A program made the translations under genes and the position numbers. The notes beneath the pieces were generated by a model. That model did no database searches. It was not told where the DNA came from and saw nothing but the letters and a program-made list of their open reading frames with translations. This document shows positions 25,201 through 36,020 of a stretch of DNA of 64,000 nucleotides, piece by piece. Position 1 is the stretch's first letter; each line of letters begins with the position of its first letter. Source of the DNA: Brachionus manjavacas (taxonomy: Eukaryota; Rotifera; Eurotatoria; Ploima; Brachionidae); the NCBI GenBank assembly GCA_019054805.1, contig JAHQIY010000013.1:1922001-1986000 (forward strand). Reading direction: 5' to 3'.

Positions 25201-28200
25201 TGTAGCACGACTTAGTGTCATCATTAACTGTGTAATGAGTACTTTTTTTTTGACAATCTGATCGTGCCCTCTTTTTCCAACATTTTTAAATAAACGCTTT
25301 CATAAAAACGTAATTTTAAGCATTTTTCTCCAACATAGTTTTATTAAAGCACATGTTTCAACATTGTTCTAAATAATGCTCAAGCTCTTAGTGTCGTTAT
25401 TTAAGCAAAAGCAAATGAAACCCATTTTATTCCTTGAGCTTTCTTCTTTCTTTTTTTTAATGTTATCTTGAGACACTAGAGCCATGTGAAGGTTTAACGC
25501 TTGTTTATTTAAATTTAGAACCAAAATGATTTCTACTTAAGTTAGCATCATCGATTAGACCACATCAACAACCAAGCAATTAAATACAAGCGGTCCCATT
25601 CAATCAACATTGGTAAGCCTTGTTCCCTGATCTCTGAGCTGTTTGGCCAACAAAATGGACAACATCGATGTTTTGCTCAAAGCAGCAGAGTATGTCGAAT
25701 CGCAAGGCTGTTTGGTCAATGAGACAAGAGTGCAAAACCATTTGAACATCGACTCGTCATTGTCTCCCATATCATCGGCATCATACTCATCGTCTTCTTC
25801 TTCGTCGCTGTTCAATTCGCCCAACAACTCAAACAATCAAACTTCGGCAAAAAATGATCAAAATTTGTTTCAGCACAAAATCGCTGGCAAAACAAATCCA
25901 AACTCGTCGACTGACACCAACTCAAGCGTCTACTCGTCATCACTGCCTTCCAATTTTGTGTCTTTGTCGAATTTTTCCAAAAGCAAAACAAATGACCAAA
26001 CAGCGTCAACAATCAACAAAAGCATGTCTCGTCTGGAAGAAATGAAAAGGTATCTATTTGCATTAAGTTTGTGCTAGAAAAAAAAAAGAATCTCATCAAA
26101 TTTCTTGTGTAGAGACAAGGCCATCCATAACACATTGGAAAAAAATCGCCGAGCTCACTTGAAGGGCTGCTTTGAGAGCTTGCAAAACGAGCTGCCCCAA
26201 TACAAAGACAAAAAGTGCACCAACCTAGCCATATTGAATTACACTTTAAAATTTATTGAGGTTTGTGTCCAGATTTTTTACTAACCCCAACCACTTGACC
26301 AAATTTAAAAGAAGCCTTATTTTAATAAAGTTGTCAAAAAAGAAGAATAAAGAAAACGAAGTGGAAAAGAAGCGTCTTTTGGAAGAGCAGTTTAGACTAA
26401 AAAAAAACTTGGCACAACTTGCACTTGACTTCAAAGCCGAGTATTTACAAAAACACGATGAAAATAGTGCCGACGAAGCCACTGCTAAATTTAACAGCAT
26501 ACTCCAAAGCTTAAATATCAATCCGGACACAAATCACTTGACTGACTTTAAAAGCGCTGACCAAGAAATCGATTTCGATCAAAAACCAAACTCCTATTCG
26601 AATAGTAATTGCTTTTTCTTTGCTCTAAACAAAATGAGAATTTTTCCACTTTTTTTTTTTGCTAGCTGCAACGAGCCCCAAGCAAATTGTGGCCAAATAT
26701 TATCGCAAGCGATCAAGCAACAGCTTGTCAATGATTACCGGTATCAAAACAATCCAGCCAACTCAATCGCTTCAACTGCAGCTTCAAAACCACCTGAAAG
26801 TTCAAAAGACCGGAAAAAGACTCAATGGCCAGCATAGACACAGACACTATTCTGTAGATGACAGCATAATGGAAAGACAACGAAACAGGAAAAAAACTGT
26901 GTCCACTAGCAGAAACGATTTTGAAGCGAGTGTCGACGAAGAAAACGATGATTTTGATGATGAGCACAGCATCGATGAGACAAACACCACACTTGATTAT
27001 GACATAGATTCGAACTCTTTGGCAGACAAAGATGCAGATGCCAGAGACGCAATTGATGACGACGAAGAATCAAGAGATTTGGTCATAAATGAAGACGAGC
27101 AAGAGGCAAACAAATTGAATAAGGAAGAAACTGTCGACATCGAGACACTGAGTGATAAAGGCAGCAGTCCTACTTGCGGTCAGAATTCAGTCAAGGATTT
27201 TGACCAAAACGACTGTTCAGTGCAGCAAAAGAGAAATGTGTCACAGATGATTGTCAAAAATGCGATTGCTACTCATTCGAGCGGAACAAACGCCCAAAGA
27301 ACTTCAGTTAATTTTTCAAATTATCACAGTTCAAATTTTTTCAAAGGAATGCTTTCGAAAACAGGCAATCTGGGATACATTAATACGTCTTTAATCTCCA
27401 ATGTTCAAAATCTAAATTTGAAACCTAGTGTTCAAGAGTCAACATCTGCAAATTCTTCTTTTAATGTAATTTTTTGTAGTCTTCTTTTTGCTGCATTAGT
27501 TTAGCAATAGCATTTTTATTTTTAGATGAATATCAAGCAAATTAAGCTGAATGCCAGTTTGTACCAAAAGCAAAAACAAACCAATGTAAATCCGAAACAA
27601 TAAACAAAACTTAATTTGTAAAATTTTGCACCTGGCATCTTCTAATGCTTAAGCAAATCACCTACAGTAATTCAAGTTTAACTTAGTTTTTTTTAAATGT
27701 TTGATTCGTGCTATTTTTTTCTTGGTGTAACCTAGACTTTAATTTTAGAATTTTTAGTTTTAAATTTTTATTTCCTATTTTCTCAACTCATTAATTTTGT
27801 TTGAACTCAACTTCTAATAAAAAATTTTTTAGTTTTTTTTTTTGATTAATTTTCGAAAAAAAATTTTTTTTAGTCATGTTAATTATTTGTTTTTAAAGTT
27901 AAACTCGAATTTTTTATTTTTGGTTTCTTTTTTTCCCCGCTTTTTTTTAATGCAATTTAATTAATCGAATTTCTCTTTTGTAAATATCTAAATTGAACTG
28001 TAAATAAACTTATAAAAATTAATTAATTTCTTCCCAATTCCTTCAGCATTCTGATATTTCATTTATTTAAACCCAATGATATTCAAAATATTAAACAACT
28101 TTCTAACCTTGTATCATCTGGTTCTTTTAATATTTTGTGTTCTATTTCATCGATCTCCAAATAAACTTGATACATCTTTTTTAAAAATAAATTATTTTAC

Positions 28201-31200
28201 AAATAAAAGCTATAAAAAAAGCATATTTTGATTTTTAATTTTTAATTTTTAATTTTTAATTTTTAATTTTTAATTTTTTTAAATATTATAAATAAATCTA
28301 TTTATGGCAGTTTGTTTTTTTTTTCATTTTAACGAAGCTGTACAGTAATTTTCAAAAAATGTTAGAATCAATTTTTTTGTCATTTTCTTATTTTCTTATT
28401 ATAATCACAGTAATTGTTTTTGATTTTTTTAATTTCGCAAGCTTAATACATTCAAAAGATTTCAAAATTTTGAGGCTGTTCAATTATGTCACCGATTAAA
28501 CCTAATAAACTTTTTTATTTGATCATATGAGTAAACACAAAATTTACTTTAATTTATAATTTGGTCAGAAAATAACCCTTTAAAATAAAATTTTTAAAAA
28601 CCTATTCTTGAATTTATTCATTTAAAAGTTTAGTTAAAACCGGATTAAATAAATCAAATAAAAGATAATTTTTTATAAACAAAATTAGAAAGTTTGAAAA
28701 ACTGTTTTTTATCTAAACAATTAATAATTTGAACTTTTTTATCCTAAAATAATTGGAGCCCTCTGATTGTTTTTTTTTATCATTTCCTGTACCGAATTTT
28801 TTAAAAGTTGTAATTTTTAAAAAGTTCAACATTTTTATAACCAACAAGTTAAACAAAGAAAAAATTAACGAATTTAAAAACAAACTAGATGTTAATTTGA
28901 ACAAAAATAATTAATTAATTTTAACATAAATTTAATTTTATTTCAGTTTTATTTAAAAACAGACAGCTAACATAGCAATGTGTCATGTGACCTTGCTCCG
29001 CAATTAGAGCTCTAATTATTATTATTTTTATTTGAATCTAAAAACCAAATTTATTTAATTATTTGTGATAAACTTTCTAAATGAGAATTACAACAAAAAT
29101 AAGTTATACAAAAAGAAAAAGTTTTTGTCTTCCAAGGTTTAGTTTATTATAAAAGAAAATTTGTTATACCATTATTTCTTTTAAAACGTTTTCACTGTAT
29201 GAGTTTTTTTTCATTCAGCTAATGGATTTAATTGATTTTAAATTTTCCCCACATTTTATTATGTATGTTAAACATATTTTTCAAATAATCTTTTCAATAA
29301 TTATTTTTGATCAAAAAAACAATCAAAAAAAAGAAATTTTACTATCCCTTTACCAAATTTTGTGAAAAAAAGTTAAAATTGCATTGATATATCAAGATAA
29401 TGTATTTTGATCATAACAATTTTGTTCAACAACAAATCAGTTAAATAGTTTGTAACAATGGGCCACAAAATTGCTTAGCCCAAAATTTTTGATTCCTTGT
29501 CGGAATTAATAAAAACTTGAGAATTCAATACAAAAAAAATTGATTCTAAAGTTCCGGAAATTCAAAACTTAAGTGCTTTATAAATTTCTTAATTTAATTT
29601 ATACTAAATGAAATAAATTTGATGTAAATGAAATAACAAGATTTTGTGAATTTATTTGTATATAATAAAGCTAAAATTCAAAAAAATAAAACCGTAGATT
29701 TGTTCGAATTTTGTCTAGTATGTTTATAAGAAAAAAAAAATTGAGGTCTTAAGTGATCCCTGAGACCACATACAATTTAAGTGAATATTAGAGTTATTTT
29801 TCGCTAATTTTCAATAATAAAAATTGGCACACCCATTTTTTTTTATAATAAACTTTATACCAAAGTGTAGAAAATTTTATTCTCTTTCAGATTATGTGAA
29901 ATTTTAAAAAACATTTCAATTTTATCAATGAATATCTTGGTTTGAAATAACTACAACATTTTAAAAAAATATTTTTTTACACTTCTGGGTATAAAATTTA
30001 ATTTCTTGAACCTCCAAAAAAAATATGAAATTTAGGGTTTCCCAGGACGTAGATAACGAATTTAAAGTCAAAAATTAGAAATTTAGATAGCACTAAAGTT
30101 TTGAATTTCTGGAACTTTATTTTTTAATGCCATACTGTTCATTTAAATGAAAAAAAAAACTTGCCATATTTATCTAGTTAATAGCCTCTTACTTTCTCGA
30201 TTTCAAGTAAAATTGTGCAAATATTTTTCTTTTCTTTCGAATCATCTTGTTCGCTAATTTGCTCCAAGTGTGAAATTAGTTGGCCTGAAAGCTGATGGTT
30301 ATGCTGGTCGGACGATTTTTGGTTGATATCAATCAAAGCACGCGGGTGATGAAAGTTTGACATAGTCACTTTTCCCAAAGAGTTTTCGAACGTCAAGGGC
30401 TTATAGTTTTTGGGATCATGTTTTTGATTCAAATAAATTAGCATAGAATTCTTCATAGCATTGTTTTCCATGCCGATACTTTTAATACTTTCTGTGTTAC
30501 TATTTTGTTTTGCATTTTTTTTCAACATCCAAGCCTAGTCACGATTGAAAAACTTAATTTTTAAAGGTAAATTTTTATGTTTAAATTCTACTGTGTAATA
30601 AAAATCAAACGCATAAGGATCATTGATTTGAAGTTGCATCATTTGAACATTAACGACCCAATTTTTTTCTTTATCTGTCATCATGCCAGCCAGCTTGTCA
30701 CCAACTCTCAAGTTATCAATCTTTTGCTTAGAACTATTGGCCTGGCTTACTCCACTTTGATATTGCTGGCTTTCACACAATGGTCTCTGATTGGAAATTT
30801 TCATTTGGTCAAAATATCTTTTCGCGCAGACAAATTATAAATAAAAGGAGGTATTTTTTAATTTTCAAGTTACTTCGACAAATATTGATGATTAAAGTTA
30901 TCCGTAGTTTTTTTTTCTTTTGAAAATGTGTTTTAAATTAAACAAATAAAAAAATAGATGAAATACCCACCTTGGCCCAATGATGCATGATTTGCCTTAA
31001 AGTCTCTTTAATCAATAATTAGTTTAAATTTTTTAGAGTAAATTTAATTTTAAAATTAAAAAAAAAAGACAAAAAAATTTTTTTGTATGATTTTTATTCA
31101 AAAAACAAACTAAATCAATAAAGCGTAACAAAACTTTGGTCATTTTTTAATAAGTTTGATAAATAAATAAATTTTTTTGTTTTTTTTTTTAATTTTAAAA

Positions 31201-33058
31201 TAGAACGTCTAATAAAAATTGAAAAAAAATCATAAAGCGTAATTTAACTCTTCTTTTTTACTATTATTGCTACTACTATTATTTCTGTTATGATTATTAA
31301 AACTTGGAGAAGAAGCTAACCTTTGAGCCAATGCCGCTATCACTTGCTGCTTCTGCTGAGGATTCATGTAATTAAAATTCGATGGCACTTAAATTTTTCT
31401 AATTAGACATGGTCGTAGAAAAGAAAAAAGTTTAAAGCTCACAAAGATTGTTGGGATTTGCGGCTGTGGCCAAGTTCTGATTTTGACTTGATGCCAATTG
31501 CTGCTGTAAGAGTGCTGATTGTTGATTAGAATTTTGCTGCATTAGCAAAGCTTGCAAAATCTGTTTTTGCCTCAAATTCTGAAGATCACTTGGACTTGGA
31601 TTTTGTTGTGATTGATATTGATTCAAAAGAGGGATCATTTTTAATAGATCAAGTTGTTGTTGTTGTTGTTGCTGCTGGTGCTGCTGGTATGCCATAGATT
31701 GGTTGCTGTAATTTTCGGTCGATTCTTTACTTTGACTAGATCGAGAACAATTGGACTGATTTAACAATTCACTCTCTATTTCCTCTAAAGTTTTAGCATT
31801 GGGGAGACTTTTGGTCATTTGAGGCTTTGATTCAGCTGCCTTTGATGCCTGGTGTTGTTGAAGAAAGGGAATCATTTGAAAATGATTCATTTGATGAGAC
31901 TGTTGCTGTAATTTTTGTTGTATGCTTTGATTATTTGATGATAAATTTTTATCAGATAACTGCATCTCTGCTAGTTTGTTTTGAATATAGTTTTCTTTTT
32001 CATGATTGCCAAACAACTAGAAAAAAAATATTAGTTTAAGTTGGCCAAAATCAAGTGTTGCCAGTTTACTTGGCTTTGAACAGCTCCCAAGTTATCAAAA
32101 TGCACTGGTGTTTTTCGGTTCAACTGATTAGACAATTGTTGTTGTTGTTGCTGATGTTGCTGATGTTGTTGTAAGATGCTATTTCTCGAATTCATTAGAT
32201 TTAATATTGTGTTGGCGTTGACTTGTAGTTGATACTGAATTTGCTGAATTATTTGCTGAAGCTGTTGTTTGGCCAGGCTATTGCTCAATTGAGACTGTTG
32301 CTGAAGTTTTAACTGATTCATTTGGGTCTGCAGTTGCTGCTGAAATTGAATTTGATGGTGAAGTTTTAGTTGAATATCGCTCAAAGATTGTTGGTTCAGG
32401 CTCTTGTTTTGCTGGTTATATTGTTGAGCCGCTTGAGGAAGACTCATTTGATTTTGTAGCTTTTGCTTCTGCAATTGTTGATAAAGAGCTGTGTTTTGTT
32501 GTTGTTGCTGCAAAAGTTGCATTTTTTGCAAAAGGCCAGAGTCCATGTTTGGGGCGAGATCACTATTGATTAGGCTATTAGAGACGTAGCTGTTAGAATT
32601 GCTTAAATTTTGTGATGAATTAAGAAGATTGTGAGGACGATCAAACTCGTTTGTGGATAATTTACTGTTTTCGTCTTTGTTAAAATCCTCAAATTTGGTC
32701 AAAAATTTGCTCGATGCCGTGTCTGGCTCACTGAAATCTTTGCTTTCCAGAGCCATAAGTTTGTCGTGCTCGGCCTCCCAGTCCTCCTCCCCATCTTGTA
32801 AAATTGTTCATGTTAAAATTTGAGAAAACAAAAATCAGGCAACTGTTACCTCCAAACTCTTCGCCGGCAAATGTTTCTTCATTAAAGGCATCGAAATCGT
32901 CCGGTTCATTTGCTGCCACTAATTCATTTTCGTCATTATATTTGGGCATCTAATTAATTAAATTTTTAAAGCTAGTTTTAGAGCCAAATGGACTAAAAAA
33001 AGTCTACCATTTCATATCCTGGATCATTTCCATCCCCGAAACATCCATTATTGGACAT
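22282..33058 (-). CDS. PATL1: PAT1 homolog (PATL1), mRNA decapping/P-body factor, 13 exons
   Basis: PAT1 proteins bridge deadenylated mRNA (Lsm1-7, DDX6) to decapping in P-bodies. Minus-strand coding exons: 33058-33008, 32949-32850, 32794-32070, 32016-31443, 31387-31321, 31005-30967, 30817-30592, 30534-30193, 28175-28108, 23074-22939, 22880-22674, 22626-22541, 22480-22282. Phases agree and total 940 codons with the stop. Residues about 30-50 carry the acidic DDFDAFNEETF motif (DDX6-binding type), then EEDWEAEHDKL. A glutamine-rich stretch fills roughly 100-480. EKNWVVNVQMMQLQINDPYA and FENSLGKVTMSNFHHPRA match the signature core of the family. FVPKGKRLLGKCLP and TNK|FGLTYLL mark the helical C-terminal Pat domain. 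The 39-nt exon at 31005-30967 and the exon at 31387-31321 are in phase but are the least certain parts. An opposite-strand MNT gene lies in the 23075-28107 intron. Confidence 0.92.
23394..24000 (-). mobile_element. LINE 3' ORF2 fragment in PATL1 intron
   Basis: Two minus-strand frames, 23979-23716 and 23627-23394, form one degraded C-terminal ORF2 piece. The first has WRLKMFADKCSYSIFSG, SPVFLRT and RVNLVKILSHKSW. A bridge reads YNALIDSILD, then an in-frame stop. The second has MQKLQVLQNTSFKSIYHLPF and IGKIKTRLRNLL. This order (thumb region after the RT palm, then the LQN..K..Y.LP block) is typical of jockey/CR1-clade non-LTR elements. The reverse-transcriptase palm is missing and stops intervene, so it is dead. 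Confidence 0.8.
24500..25654 (+). promoter_or_regulatory. Upstream region of the MNT-like gene, possible non-coding exon
   Basis: A strong donor-like site AAG|GTGAGT at about 24645 and several pyrimidine-rich AG sites before 25655 suggest a spliced 5' untranslated exon. A CA-rich microsatellite (cacacacacagacacata) lies near 24960. No open frame of note occurs here. The non-coding exon is an inference from splice-site quality only. Confidence 0.35.
25655..27603 (+). CDS. MNT: MNT-like Max-binding bHLH-leucine-zipper repressor, 5 exons
   Basis: MNT/MXD proteins dimerise with MAX, bind E-boxes and recruit SIN3 corepressors, opposing MYC. Exons: 25655-26049, 26113-26260, 26331-26604, 26666-27465, 27526-27603. 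They sum to 564 aa, close to human MNT (582). I chose the ATG at 25655 because it places MDNIDVLLKAAEYVESQ at the N-terminus, a clear SIN3-interaction domain of the MXD/MNT type. The whole bHLH is in exon 2 (residues about 132-181): HNTLEKNRRAHLKGCFESL, a loop with DKKCTNLAIL, and helix 2 NYTLKFIE. Exon 3 continues as a charged coiled coil (EKKRLLEEQFRLKKNLAQLA), shorter in strict leucine heptads than vertebrate zippers. A long acidic region (about residues 300-390) follows. The gene lies wholly within a PATL1 intron on the opposite strand. AATAAA occurs at 28003-28008. Confidence 0.9.
28176..30192. other. PATL1 intron, AT-rich, with a heptamer tandem repeat
   Basis: No coding sequence is supported between the exons at 30534-30193 and 28175-28108. 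Near 28226-28278 the unit TTTTTAA repeats about seven times in tandem. The rest is homopolymer-rich. A candidate minus-strand frame at 28904-28713 is lysine- and phenylalanine-rich and looks like chance AT-rich translation. Confidence 0.6.
28226..28278. repeat. Tandem repeat of TTTTTAA
   Basis: About seven nearly perfect head-to-tail copies of a 7-bp unit lie just upstream (plus-strand right side) of PATL1 exon 28175-28108, inside the intron. It is a simple-sequence tract likely to vary in length. Confidence 0.85.
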
Positions 33059-34248
33059 TTTAATTGGCAAATTTGGATAAGTCTTGAAAAGATTAAATTA
33101 CGTGATATTATAAAGAGCGCTCAGTTCTAATGAGAAAGAAAAGATTTTAGTTTATGGTGATTATTTTTTATTAAAAAGTGATTTAGTAGAAGATTGCGCA
33201 TTGTGTGCATTAAATTGAGGACATTAGAGTTAAGTTTTTTATTTAGAAAGCCGTACACAAATTGCGCAAATGACTTGCTAAATGTTGTTTCAAGCAAAGC
33301 CATTTACTCATTATCGTTTAGTTTAGTTATACAAAATGAATAGGAAAATTTAAATATTCTTGTTAAAATAAGAATTTGTTGAATTATGAAATTTTTTTGC
33401 AAAATTAATTCCAATAAAGTCTCGATCTAATATTTAGCAAATTTTTCTTTTCATTTTTTAATTTCTATTTATTTGAATTTCTTTAGCGATTTAACTAATG
33501 TGTAGTTTTGAATGTTAATGATTAAAGCCTTAATCATTATGCAAATTAAATGCTAGCAAATGTTATTATCATAAAGACAAATAATAACTAAAATCTCGAA
33601 TTATTTAATTTCATAAACTAAATAATCACACTTCTTCAGCTTGTTTGAGTATTTTTAAACAAAATTCAGAAGTTAATAAACGATTTGTCATCATAAATGT
33701 GAATTTTATTAAAATTTTTATTAACAATAATTTAAAAATAATTTATAAGTTAAGAGTATTTTTTACATTAATAAGAAAAGTAACAAGTTTTGTAACACGG
33801 ATGTTTTTTTGATAATTGGAGATTTAAATTAAACACGGTTATGAAATATTAATAAAAAAAAAGCAAAATCTATTAATTTTTTGATTATTAATTATTGAGT
33901 TTAAGAGTCACAAATTTTAAATAAAATTTGATTAAACAAACCGATTTGAATCGTTAATTGATAAGGACTGACCAAATTCATAATGTTTCATCGATTAAAA
34001 ATAAAATTTTTTTAGTTTTTCATTTATTTCAATTATTTCTCCAATTATTAATCATTATCTTTTAATCTTATAAAGAATCATTTTTTTGAGGTAAAAATCC
34101 TAAAATAAAATAAAAAAATGGAAAATTCAATTTTATTGTCCTGGATAAGCCAAAACACCTATTGAGGCTGTTCTTCAAAATTTGAAAGCAAATCACTTAT
34201 TTTTGGTATTTTTTTCATCTAAAAGAGTAGCTGATTTTGCAGTAAATT
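33059..34248. other. PATL1 5' flank, no gene seen
   Basis: Contains the PATL1 promoter and 5' untranslated region on the minus strand, immediately left of a LINE insertion. It is AT-rich with no supported reading frame. The proximal 60 bp upstream of the ATG (33060-33120) are slightly less AT-rich. Confidence 0.5.
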
Positions 34249-36020
34249 TAATAATAATAATAATAAAAAAATAAGCTACGGCAAGCATGCTTGCGGAGAC
34301 GTCTTAGTAGGAAGACATTTATTATGGTAGCTAGATGCATTGAAATTTAGTTACATAACAAAAACTTTATAACCTCCTTAAATTTCCTCAAGTCCACCGG
34401 AATATTTCCATGCATCGAGTCTATTTTTGAACTGGTTTACAGTCGAGGCATCGATTACTTTCTTAGGTAGGCTGTTCCACACTCTAATCACACGATTTGT
34501 GAAAAAGTTTTCACGCTGGGCGCAGTTGGTAGGTGCTTGGACGGACAGGCGCCTCTTGTGCCCTCTAATACCTTGTGCTAGTCCTGGTTGGGAAAGTGAG
34601 CTGCAATACGGGGGAGGTCTGACCCAATCTATGTTGTTTAAGCCGCTTCTTATCTTGAACATTTGGATCATGTCTCCTCTTGTCCTGCGTTCGCTCAGAG
34701 TGGGCAAACCCAAGATGGAAAGGCGATCGCTGTAGCTTAAGTTACGGATTCTTTGAATGAGTTTGGTTGCTCGTCTTTGAACTTTCTCAAGAATGTTGCT
34801 GTCCTTGGCAGTGTAGGGGGACCAGACCACTGCTGCATACTCTAATTGGGGCCTGACATATGCGCAGTATAGCGTTATGAAGGTGGTGTTAGTCCAGAAT
34901 TTGAACGTTCTTCTCAGCTGTCCAAGGATAGAGATAGCTTTATTTGATTGGGCTTTGATATGGCTGGAGAACTTGAGATTGCTCGTGAAGGTTACTCCCA
35001 GATCTTTTTCAGTACTTGTTTGATTAAGTACTGATCTGGTCACACCCATGCAGAGGTCTATGTCCGAGTACTTGGTTTTGCCGGATCTGCTGCATTCCAT
35101 TACTTTACATTTTTCGGTGCTGAACAGCATCTGCCACGTTGTTGACCACTCGGTCAATGCATCAAGGTCCCGTTGCAGCAATGCCAGGTCGTTAACATTA
35201 CGGATTGTTGCGATGAGCTTACTATCGTCCGCGAAAAGCTTGATCACGTGGTTTAGTATATCAGGCATGTCATTGATGTAGATAACGAACAGCAGTAGGC
35301 CTATAACACTCCCCTGAGGTACTCCACTAGTGACTTCCTTCCAGTCCGCCACATACTGTCCTATTGCTACTCGCTGCTTCCGACCTGATAGGAAATTTCT
35401 GATCCATTTCACTATGCGATCCTCGAAAGCCACTTTATTACACAGAGACTCGTGACACACTTTGTCAAACGCTTTGGCGAAATCCAAAAATACCACCAAA
35501 ACATTCCAGCCGTTGTCAATACCCTCGCTGATCCTGTCTGCTGTTTCCAGGAGGTTAGTTGTTGTCGATTTTTTGAGAACAAAACCGTGCTGCCCGGGAG
35601 CGATAAGTTTATTGCTGAAGAGGTGTTCCATCATAACATCTCTTATGATCCGTTCCATGATCTTACAAGGCAATGCAGTTAGGGAAATTGGCCTATAATT
35701 GCTGACCAGACTTCTGCTTCCTTTCTTGAAAATAGGCGTGACTTGGGCTCTTTTCCACAGATCGGGTGTCTTACCAGAGGTGAAAGACTGGACAAATATA
35801 ACGCTGAGAGTTTCGGCGAAGCCGTTGGCGCAACTCTTTACGACAAACGGATGTATGCAGTCTTGACCAGGTGATTTACGAGGGTTGAGACGGTTTATTT
35901 GCTTTATGACGCTGTCTGGTGAGAAGACGTCCAAATTGACCACGCATTTGGTGTTTGAGCGACAGGGCATTGCAGGAACGGACTCATAGTCACGGAGACT
36001 TAACACGCTGCTAAAGTAAA
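34249..36020 (-). mobile_element. 5'-truncated CR1/jockey-type LINE with long RT frame
   Basis: The minus-strand frame 36006-34378 (542 codons, open to about 36020) encodes the reverse transcriptase of a non-LTR retrotransposon. In order: SPGQDCIHPF, NYRPISLTALPCKIME, QHGFVLKKSTTTNLLET, FLDFAKAFDKV (first catalytic Asp), SGVPQGSVIGLLLFVIYIND, LFADDSKLI (catalytic pair, codons 35235-35224) and the C-terminal thumb ending WNSLPKKV. The endonuclease is absent, as expected of 5' truncation. The 3' end has a perfect 14-bp palindrome GCAAGCATGCTTGC (34281-34294) and then a (TTA)n tail at 34266-34249. The uninterrupted frame shows this is by far the youngest LINE in the window. It is less AT-rich than its surroundings. 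Confidence 0.93.
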
